Part shown: in pieces, positions 1-4,697 of the stretch | Position numbering within the stretch: position 1 is the first letter of the stretch | Layout: every line of letters starts with the position of its first letter | Origin: Bacteroidales bacterium UBA3742 | Lineage (GTDB): Bacteria > Bacteroidota > Bacteroidia > Bacteroidales > Paludibacteraceae | DNA length: 5,083 nt | Assembly: GCA_002371785.1 (NCBI GenBank) | Contig: DFGU01000092.1 | Coordinates: 1 to 5,083 of the forward strand | Direction of reading: 5' to 3' | Translations under genes and position numbers: made by a program | The notes under the pieces: model-generated | Database searches by the model: none | What the model was told of the DNA's origin: nothing | The model's input: the letters and a program-made list of their open reading frames with translations, nothing else

Positions 1-4
1 GTCT

Positions 5-53
5 GTACAAAAAAAATCGACATTTTCTTGCGGGTGTCGATTTTTTTTTGTAC
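5..53. repeat. 18-bp inverted repeat overlapping the first promoter
   Basis: The left arm (5-22) reads GTACAAAAAAAATCGACA. The right arm (35-53) is its reverse complement apart from one extra T in the T-run. The loop is 12 nt (23-34). The TCGACA/TGTCGA core with A-run and T-run on either side resembles a weak bidirectional intrinsic terminator, perhaps ending a gene to the left of the window. The repeat also contains promoter elements: the -33 TTG lies in the loop, and the first bases of the -7 box lie at the end of the right arm. A regulatory role as operator or cruciform is possible but is inference. Confidence 0.75.
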
Positions 54-58
54 TTTTG
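28..58 (+). promoter_or_regulatory. Bacteroidetes-type promoter for the GH105 gene
   Basis: A TTG at 28-30 (within TTCTTG) is separated by 20 bp from TACTTTTG at 51-58, which matches the known Bacteroidetes -7 consensus TAnnTTTG. Spacing and the downstream TTTGCAGCC (55-63) are shared with the promoter at 1484-1515. The expected transcription start is only a few bases before the ATG at 67, so the mRNA would be leaderless or nearly so. This argues against the in-frame TTG at 28 as the start codon. Confidence 0.8.
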
Positions 59-66
59 CAGCCATT

Positions 67-1239
67 ATGAAAAAGATCGTTTTGTTGGTTGCTCTTGCGG
101 CGACCGTGATGTCGGCACCGGCAGCGTGCCGCGGTAAGTATCTGAAGCTGGGCGAAAAGGTCGCCCGGTCGGAGATGGTGCATAACCCCGAGATATGGAC
201 CTGCGACGGAGCGGAGAAGCCCAAGTGGGAATATACGCCTACGTTGATGGCGCGTGCGTTTGTGGAGATGTACCAGGCTACGGGTGAGCAGAAATACCTC
301 GCGCATGCCCAGCAGTTTGCGGATCAGTTTGTGGGTGAGGACGGCGTGGTGAAGACCTATAAGCAGTCGCTCTACAACATGGATCGTATCCAGGGCGGTA
401 ACTTCCTGATTATGCTGTATGGACTGAATCCCCAGCCTCAGTATGAGAAGGCCATTGAGACGCTGCGTGACCAGCTTCGCCAGCAGCCCCGCACCAGCGA
501 GGGCGGCTTCTGGCATAAGCAGGTCTATCCCCATCAGATGTGGTTGGACGGTCTTTTCACGGGTACTACTTTCTATGCTCGCTATGCCGCATGGCGTCCC
601 GAGCCCGAGGCGTGGAACGATATAGCGCTTCAGTTTGCGGTGGTGGATGAGCATACGCGCAAGAAGAACGGCCTGAATTACCACGGTTGGGACGAGAGCA
701 AGCAGATGGGTTGGAGCAATCCTGAGACGGGTTGTAGCCAGGAGACATGGGGACGGGCCGAAGGATGGTACGTCATGGCGCTATGTGACGTGCTGGAGTT
801 GATGCCACGGGACCATGACCAACGCGAGAAACTGGAGACGATACTGCGCCGCGTCATTGACGGGCTGATGCCGTACCAGGATAAGAAGACGCATCTGTGG
901 TACCAAGTCCCGGACCGTCCCGGAGAGGAGGGTAATTACCTGGAGTCCACCTGCTCGGCGATGTATGCCTATGCGATGGCTAAGGGTGCGCGTCTGGGCG
1001 TGCTGGACAAGCGTTATAAACGCGAGGCGCAGCGCGTGATAGACGGTCTGAAACGGCATAAGCTGGCGCGTCAAGAGGACGGCACATGGTCGCTGACGGA
1101 CTGCTGCGCCGTAGCGGGGTTGGGTGGTAATCCGTATCGCGATGGCACCTATTCGTATTACGTACACGAACGCATACGAAAGGACGACCCCAAAGGAGTC
1201 GCCCCATTCATACTCGCTTGTATCGAGTTGTCGCGTTAG
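67..1239 (+). CDS. GH105 unsaturated rhamnogalacturonyl hydrolase family protein, exported
   Basis: This 390-residue protein resembles YteR/YesR-type GH105 enzymes, which remove the 4,5-unsaturated uronic acid left at the non-reducing end by polysaccharide lyases, classically on rhamnogalacturonan fragments of pectin. The (alpha/alpha)6-barrel family is usually about 370 residues, so with the leader it looks full length. Visible signatures are H156-Q-M-W-L-D161-G, with D161 the expected catalytic acid, and WGRAEGW at 228-234. Residues 1-20 form a signal peptide (MKK, then a hydrophobic stretch). C21 follows P-A-A, a poor lipobox, so periplasmic release and lipid anchoring are both possible. 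ATG 67 is chosen over the in-frame TTG at 28 because the promoter covers that stretch and MKK begins the signal. No lyase, SusC/SusD or regulator gene is visible nearby, so the substrate cannot be read from context; related members act on unsaturated glucuronyl substrates such as ulvan fragments. Confidence 0.92.
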   Translation: MKKIVLLVALAATVMSAPAACRGKYLKLGEKVARSEMVHNPEIWTCDGAEKPKWEYTPTLMARAFVEMYQATGEQKYLAHAQQFADQFVGEDGVVKTYKQSLYNMDRIQGGNFLIMLYGLNPQPQYEKAIETLRDQLRQQPRTSEGGFWHKQVYPHQMWLDGLFTGTTFYARYAAWRPEPEAWNDIALQFAVVDEHTRKKNGLNYHGWDESKQMGWSNPETGCSQETWGRAEGWYVMALCDVLELMPRDHDQREKLETILRRVIDGLMPYQDKKTHLWYQVPDRPGEEGNYLESTCSAMYAYAMAKGARLGVLDKRYKREAQRVIDGLKRHKLARQEDGTWSLTDCCAVAGLGGNPYRDGTYSYYVHERIRKDDPKGVAPFILACIELSR

Positions 1240-1245
1240 GGTCCT

Positions 1246-1268
1246 CCCTGCGATTTGTAGTAATATCG
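1246..1268 (+). repeat. 23-bp direct repeat, copy 1
   Basis: It begins CCCTGCGATTTG and matches the stretch at 1338-1360 at 21 of 23 positions, with differences at 1250 and 1265. It starts 7 bp after the GH105 stop codon. It ends in TAATATCG (1261-1268), a two-mismatch relative of the TAnnTTTG promoter box. Confidence 0.8.
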
Positions 1269-1298
1269 GCACGCCCCATATAATTTTATACCATCCTA

Positions 1299-1339
1299 GG
1301 CGGAGGCCGCTCCTTCCGAAAGCGGAAGGACGCTCCGCC
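1299..1339. repeat. Large two-part GC-rich stem-loop
   Basis: The outer arms GGCGGAG (1299-1305) and CTCCGCC (1333-1339) enclose inner arms TCCTTCCG (1311-1318) and CGGAAGGA (1323-1330) around an AAAG loop. Small unpaired stretches (1306-1310 and 1331-1332) separate the two stems. No T-run follows, so it is not a classical intrinsic terminator. It could still act as a 3' stabilising structure for the GH105 mRNA, or be part of a dispersed palindromic repeat. Confidence 0.8.
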
Positions 1340-1360
1340 CTACGATTTGTAGTAATTTCG
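1338..1360 (+). repeat. 23-bp direct repeat, copy 2
   Basis: This is the second copy of the repeat at 1246-1268, offset by 92 bp, with the shared core CGATTTGTAGTAAT. It follows the stem-loop at 1299-1339 and its last bases form the left arm of the next stem-loop. It ends in TAATTTCG (1353-1360), one mismatch from TAnnTTTG. The TTTGTAGTAA part recurs at 1501-1510, where it leads into the real-looking -7 box. Confidence 0.8.
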
Positions 1361-1394
1361 AGGGCACCGACACGGCAAGCCGTCCCACCTCGAA
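1357..1394. repeat. Stem-loop with TTCGAGG/CCTCGAA arms
   Basis: The outer arms TTCGAGG (1357-1363) and CCTCGAA (1388-1394) are perfectly complementary. Inside is a shorter stem, ACGGC (1372-1376) with GCCGT (1379-1383), around an AA loop. The two stems are interrupted by unpaired bases. No T-run follows. Confidence 0.65.
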
Positions 1395-1399
1395 TTTCC

Positions 1400-1419
1400 G
1401 TTCGCTCGTTTGAGCGAAC
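1400..1419. repeat. 8-bp perfect hairpin, possible terminator
   Basis: GTTCGCTC (1400-1407) and GAGCGAAC (1412-1419) pair perfectly around a GTTT loop. A short T-run (1427-1431) begins 8 bp downstream, further than usual for an intrinsic terminator. It may end the GH105 transcript, but this is a weak call. The TTCGCTC motif recurs at 3928-3934 in the spacer before rnhB. Confidence 0.55.
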
Positions 1420-1426
1420 AGCAATC

Positions 1427-1482
1427 TTTTTCGCAAAAAAATCACGCTTAAGCGAGCTTAGACTACTTTTTTTTGCCAAAAA
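1427..1482. repeat. A/T-tract inverted repeat with CGCTTAAGCG palindrome
   Basis: The left arm TTTTTCGCAAAAAAA (1427-1441) and right arm TTTTTTTTGCCAAAAA (1467-1482) are complementary except for one central mismatch and one extra base. The 25-nt loop contains the perfect 10-bp palindrome CGCTTAAGCG (1445-1454). The right arm ends just before the TTG box of the Omp85-gene promoter, so any cruciform or bound regulator here would sit against that promoter. The T-run at 1467-1474 could also help terminate transcription coming from the GH105 gene. Confidence 0.6.
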
Positions 1483-1483
1483 T

Positions 1484-1515
1484 CTTGCATATTCCAAATT
1501 TTTGTAGTAAATTTG
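1484..1515 (+). promoter_or_regulatory. Bacteroidetes-type promoter for the Omp85-family gene
   Basis: CTTG (1484-1487) is followed after exactly 20 bp by TAAATTTG (1508-1515), matching TAnnTTTG. The downstream TTTGCAGCC (1512-1520) is identical to 55-63 at the first promoter, and the spacing is also identical. The predicted leader before ATG 1539 is roughly 15-20 nt, A/T-rich and without a Shine-Dalgarno site. It probably also drives rnhB and sppA. Confidence 0.8.
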
Positions 1516-1538
1516 CAGCCGATTTTAATTTACGCATA

Positions 1539-3908
1539 ATGCGGGCGTACGTGAAGATATATAGAAAGGGGTCGTTGGTCGTTGGTCGTTGGTCGTTAGC
1601 TATCAGCCGTCAGCCGTCAGCTATCAGCCGTCAGCCGTCAGCTATCAGCCGTCAGCTATCAGCATTCAGCTTTTGTTGTCTGCTGGCGGTGCTGCTATCG
1701 GCGTGCCGGACGACGAAGTTCGTGCCGGACGGGCAGTACCTGCTCAACAAAGCCAAGGTGGAGATAGAGGACACCAAGGACGTGCCTGCCTCCGACATAC
1801 GCTCCTACCTGCGCCAGAAGCAGAACTCGGAGATATTCGGATTCTGGAAACTGCAGCTTCACGTCTATAACACCGCCCCCAGCGATACAAGCACGAAAAC
1901 GAACAAATGGCTTGCCAACAATGCCCATAAGATGGGTGAGGCGCCTGAGATATACGACGAGACGTTGACCGAGGTGTCGATGCGTCAGATCCGGCTGGCC
2001 ATGCAGAACCGCGGTTACTTCAATGCCGAGGTGGACACCACCAAGCAGATTCATGGTAAGGATGGTAAGAAGTTGGACCTGACCTACCGCGTTACGGCTC
2101 ACGAGCCATATACGATATCGGAATATACGACGCTGATAGAGCATGGCGAGGTGGATTCTATTGCAAAGCAATACCTGCTATGCAAGGTGCATGAGGGTGA
2201 CCAGTACAACACCTCGACTCTGGACGACGAGCGTCAGCGCATCACGTCCACGATGCGCAATCGCGGCTATTATTACTACGACAAGTCGCTGCTGGCCTTC
2301 GCGGCCGACAGTAGCAATGGCAATCATACCGTACGGCTGCAGCTGCACGAGACCCACTATCGTGGCATCATACCCGATAGCATCATGGATAAGGTGTATG
2401 TGAAGCAGCGGATCCGGCGCGTACTCTTCCACGTGGATTACGACATGAACCGTCTGCCCGACGACCTCATCCTGCATGAGGATAGCGATCAGGAGGGCTA
2501 TGTATATTCCTACGTGGGTATGCCGCTGCTGCGCAACAAAGTGCTGCGTCGTAAGTGCCTGATCCGTCCGGGCGAGATGTTCAGCGAGCGCCGGCTGGAG
2601 CGCACCTATGCCAATATGAATGCCTTGGGTCCGGTCAAGTACGTGGATATCGCCTTCCAGGCCGTAGATAGCGGACTGATGGATTGCCACGTTACTATCT
2701 CGCGCAGCAAGATCCACTCCGTCTCGGCCGAGGTGGAGGGTACGTTCTCCGCAGGTGACTGGGGTGTAGCCGCAGGAGTGGGGTATATGAACAAGAACCT
2801 CTTCCGCGGGGCCGAACTGTTCACCCTGAACGGACGAGGCAGCTATGAGTGGCGCCAGAACGGCGGACGGGCCATCGAGGCACGTGTCGATGCCGGACTG
2901 CAGTTCCCCAACTCGCTCAAGATCAACATCGGCTACAACTACCAGCAACGCCCCGAGGAATATACGCGTACGCTTGCGAGTGCGGGCCTGAGTTACGAAG
3001 TGCCTCATAAGCCTCGCAGCCGATGGACCCACCGCTTCAACCTGGTGGACATCAACTATATCTACCTGCCCTGGATATCCGACCAGTTCTATAATGATTT
3101 CATCAAGAAGTCGAGCGTGCTGCGTGCCTCCTACGAGGACCTCTTTATCCTCGACTGGAGCTACTCGGGTACCTATAGCAGTCATAGCGACCGGCACCCC
3201 TATCGCAGTTATCTGGACTTCCGCTACTCGGTGGAGACGGCCGGCAACTTCCTGTACGGACTGGCTAAGCTCTGCAAACTCTCGCAGAACGAGAGCGGCT
3301 CGTACATGCTGTGGAATATCCCGTTTGCCCAGTATGCCAAGGGCGACGCGGCCATCACCTACCACCAGATCTTCACCCCCAAGCACCAGTTGGTCTATCA
3401 TGCGGCGCTGGGTATTGTAGTGCCCTATCTGAATGCGGATATAGTGCCCTTTGAGAAGCGCTATTTTGCCGGCGGTAGCAACAGCGTGCGCGGATGGCAG
3501 GCCAGAACCCTGGGACCCGGTACGTTCCGCGGCGACGGTAACACGATGGTCTATGACCTGCAGGCAGGTGATATACGGCTCGACCTCAACCTGGAGTACC
3601 GCTGGAAAGTGTGGAAATACCTGGAGCTCGCCGCCTTTACCGACGCGGGAAATATATGGACCATACGCGACTATGCCCAGCAGCCCGGAGGTGTGTTCAA
3701 GTGGGATAAGTTCTACGAGCAGATCGCCTGGAGTTACGGCGTAGGTGCACGTATCGACCTGAGTCTGTTTATCTTCCGTATCGACTTTGGCGTCAAGCTA
3801 TACGACCCCAGCCTCATCTCCGCCGGCACGCAATGGCGTACTGCCGCGAACGGACTGAACTGGAAAGATGATATGACGTTCCACTTTGCGATAGGACATC
3901 CATTTTAG
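1539..3908 (+). CDS. BamA/TamA-family (Omp85) outer-membrane assembly protein with lipoprotein signal
   Basis: This 789-residue protein resembles the Bacteroidetes TamA-like lipoproteins of the Omp85 superfamily, which insert or secrete proteins at the outer membrane. The signal has a basic n-region, hydrophobic core (about 43-55) and lipobox L53-S-A-C56. R-T-T-K-F-V-P-D-G follows, the usual start of the mature family. Residues about 67-395 look like POTRA repeats, the clearest around 191-270 and 310-395. A beta-barrel of about 396-789 has VRGW at 650-653, the Omp85 lid-loop motif, and ends in aromatic F789. Residues 13-42 are encoded by 7-bp tandem repeats, giving an S-A-I-S-R-Q-P heptapeptide repeat and an unusually long n-region. 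ATG 1539 fits the promoter; an in-frame TTG at 1473 lies upstream of it. TTG 1575 follows AGAAAGGGG but is less likely. No in-frame start between the array and the hydrophobic core would keep the signal. TamA-like versus another Omp85 subtype is not settled. Confidence 0.9.
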   Translation: MRAYVKIYRKGSLVVGRWSLAISRQPSAISRQPSAISRQLSAFSFCCLLAVLLSACRTTKFVPDGQYLLNKAKVEIEDTKDVPASDIRSYLRQKQNSEIFGFWKLQLHVYNTAPSDTSTKTNKWLANNAHKMGEAPEIYDETLTEVSMRQIRLAMQNRGYFNAEVDTTKQIHGKDGKKLDLTYRVTAHEPYTISEYTTLIEHGEVDSIAKQYLLCKVHEGDQYNTSTLDDERQRITSTMRNRGYYYYDKSLLAFAADSSNGNHTVRLQLHETHYRGIIPDSIMDKVYVKQRIRRVLFHVDYDMNRLPDDLILHEDSDQEGYVYSYVGMPLLRNKVLRRKCLIRPGEMFSERRLERTYANMNALGPVKYVDIAFQAVDSGLMDCHVTISRSKIHSVSAEVEGTFSAGDWGVAAGVGYMNKNLFRGAELFTLNGRGSYEWRQNGGRAIEARVDAGLQFPNSLKINIGYNYQQRPEEYTRTLASAGLSYEVPHKPRSRWTHRFNLVDINYIYLPWISDQFYNDFIKKSSVLRASYEDLFILDWSYSGTYSSHSDRHPYRSYLDFRYSVETAGNFLYGLAKLCKLSQNESGSYMLWNIPFAQYAKGDAAITYHQIFTPKHQLVYHAALGIVVPYLNADIVPFEKRYFAGGSNSVRGWQARTLGPGTFRGDGNTMVYDLQAGDIRLDLNLEYRWKVWKYLELAAFTDAGNIWTIRDYAQQPGGVFKWDKFYEQIAWSYGVGARIDLSLFIFRIDFGVKLYDPSLISAGTQWRTAANGLNWKDDMTFHFAIGHPF
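1571..1598 (+). repeat. GTCGTTR heptad array (4 units)
   Basis: Four head-to-tail 7-bp units: GTCGTTG at 1571, 1578 and 1585, then GTCGTTA at 1592. The array lies in the coding sequence, 32 bp after the Omp85-gene ATG, and runs directly into a second heptad array. Related units recur after rnhB (4590-4624), and GTCGAAA units follow the Omp85 gene (3908-3921). Confidence 0.95.
1599..1668 (+). repeat. GCYRTCA heptad array (10 units) within the signal-peptide coding region
   Basis: Ten contiguous 7-bp units start at 1599, 1606, 1613, 1620, 1627, 1634, 1641, 1648, 1655 and 1662. They alternate between GCTATCA and GCCGTCA, and the last is GCATTCA. Seven is not a multiple of three, so three units encode seven residues, and any copy change other than a multiple of three shifts the frame. 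The cyclic reverse complement of GCTATCA is the GCTGATA unit at 3952-3958. Confidence 0.95.
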
Positions 3909-3979
3909 TCGAAAGTCGAAAGACCGCTTCGCTCAAAGAAGAAAGCCGAAAGCTGATAGCTGATGGCCGAAAGCTATAA
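3908..3979. repeat. Heptad repeats in the Omp85-rnhB spacer, inverted relative to the 5' array
   Basis: GTCGAAA occurs twice in tandem (3908-3914, 3915-3921), its first G being the last base of the TAG stop. After 16 unrelated bases, six 7-bp units run from 3938 to 3979: GAAGAAA, GCCGAAA, GCTGATA, GCTGATG, GCCGAAA, GCTATAA. GCTGATA is the cyclic reverse complement of GCTATCA in the array at 1599-1668, so the two arrays flank most of the Omp85 gene in opposite orientation. No terminator or TAnnTTTG promoter is evident, so rnhB is probably co-transcribed. Confidence 0.85.
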
Positions 3980-3985
3980 AAAAGT

Positions 3986-4597
3986 ATGTTGCTAAAACAA
4001 ATGATATCGGGCATATTGGAGGCGGGATGCGACGAGGCAGGTCGCGGACCCTTGGCAGGCAGTGTGTTTGCCGCCGCGGTGATCTTTGACGAAGAGAAGA
4101 CCAACTGGGAGAGCCTCAGCGAACTGAACGACTCCAAGCAGCTCACCGAGCAGCAGCGGTATCGGTTGCGTCCCCTGATCGAACGAGAGGCACTCAGTTG
4201 GGCTGTGGTGGAGGTGACGCCCGAGGAGATTGACCGACTCAACATCCTATGGGCATCGGTCACAGGCATGCAACGCGCCCTGGATCAGCTCCGGGTTCGG
4301 CCGCAACATATCATCGTGGATGGCAACAAATGGCGACCGTACGTGCCCGAGGACGAACTGCTGGCCATTCAGGCCGACACGGTCGTTAAGGGGGATGGTA
4401 AATACATGGCTATTGCTGCCGCCAGCGTACTGGCTAAGACCTATCGCGACGACTATATGCGACGCCTGGATCAGGAGTACCCGCAGTACGGATGGGCGCA
4501 CAACATGGGCTATCCCACCGCCGAACACTATCGCGCCCTGCGCGAGCATGGCCCTACGCCCTACCATAGGAAGACGTTTAACCTCGTCGGTCGTTAG
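3986..4597 (+). CDS. rnhB: Ribonuclease HII
   Basis: This 203-residue protein is a full-length bacterial RNase HII (usual length about 200). The enzyme cleaves the RNA strand of RNA-DNA hybrids and nicks at single ribonucleotides misincorporated in DNA, starting ribonucleotide excision repair in the cytoplasm. The N-terminal signature GCDEAGRG carries the catalytic pair D16-E17. NDSKQL follows at about 50. The third acidic residue is D112 in VDGN and the fourth is D137 in KGDGK, followed by the conserved I-A-A-A-S-V-L-A-K-T helix. All four metal-binding acidic residues are therefore present. ATG 3986 is preferred over in-frame ATG 4001 because family members usually have around a dozen residues before the DEAGRG motif. 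It starts 77 bp after the Omp85 gene in an A-rich leader. Its stop codon lies inside a GTCGTTA-type heptad sequence. Confidence 0.98.
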   Translation: MLLKQMISGILEAGCDEAGRGPLAGSVFAAAVIFDEEKTNWESLSELNDSKQLTEQQRYRLRPLIEREALSWAVVEVTPEEIDRLNILWASVTGMQRALDQLRVRPQHIIVDGNKWRPYVPEDELLAIQADTVVKGDGKYMAIAAASVLAKTYRDDYMRRLDQEYPQYGWAHNMGYPTAEHYRALREHGPTPYHRKTFNLVGR

Positions 4598-4624
4598 TCG
4601 ATGCGGGACAGAGCCCGGTCGTTA
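4590..4624 (+). repeat. Degenerate GTCGTTA heptads at the rnhB stop
   Basis: GTCGTTA at 4590-4596 overlaps the rnhB stop codon (4595-4597), GTCGATG follows at 4597-4603, and a second GTCGTTA lies at 4618-4624, exactly 28 bp (four heptads) from the first. The intervening 14 bp contain a weak CGGG/CCCG inverted repeat (4604-4607, 4614-4617). The units match the last unit of the array at 1571-1598. No terminator is evident. Confidence 0.6.
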
Positions 4625-4697
4625 GATGAAATGAAAAAATGTGAAAATGAATAAATAACCAAATACTATGTGTTTTATTAAGATTGAAAGAAAAACG

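Larger units (their letters stand above)
1240..1538. other. Non-coding repeat-rich intergenic region
   Basis: These 299 bp between the GH105 stop and the next start contain no convincing gene. Open frames crossing them on either strand run out of the GH105 gene or its antisense and are low-complexity. The region holds two copies of a 23-bp direct repeat, four consecutive inverted repeats (1299-1339, 1357-1394, 1400-1419, 1427-1482) and the promoter of the next gene at its right end. Composition changes sharply from GC-rich hairpins (to about 1420) to A/T-rich tracts (1422-1530). It may be a dispersed non-coding repeat or a composite terminator-plus-promoter region; which one cannot be decided from one copy. 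Confidence 0.7.

Noticed and set aside
1279..1292. The A/T palindrome TATAATTTTATA as a promoter or hairpin.
   Set aside because: The arms are only five A/T pairs with a two-base loop, no TTG box lies at proper spacing and no gene follows directly.
781..1497. A 238-codon minus-strand frame running from the intergenic hairpins into the antisense of GH105.
   Set aside because: Its N-terminal part is translated palindromic and A/T-tract repeat sequence and the rest is antisense to GH105. No protein family is recognisable.
1124..1507. A 127-codon plus-strand frame out of frame with the GH105 end and running through the intergenic region.
   Set aside because: The product is low-complexity, derived from the hairpins and A/T tracts, and overlaps the GH105 C-terminus and the next promoter.
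1299..1668. Could the repeats be a CRISPR array?
   Set aside because: There are no 25-40 bp direct repeats with regular unique spacers and no cas genes. The 23-bp repeat occurs only twice, 92 bp apart, and the other repeats are 7-bp tandem units.
1589..1870. A 93-codon frame through the heptad array.
   Set aside because: It is open mainly because of the repeat. It is not a separate gene, but it is the frame that would be read after gain of one heptad, so it is used in the phase-variation finding.
2178..3401. A 407-codon open frame antisense to the Omp85 gene.
   Set aside because: It is entirely antisense to a well-supported protein, its translation has no recognisable domain or signal, and long antisense frames are common opposite GC-rich genes with biased codon use.
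4604..4617. The CGGG/CCCG inverted repeat after rnhB as an intrinsic terminator.
   Set aside because: The stem has only four pairs with a six-base loop and no T-run follows, so it does not support termination between rnhB and sppA.
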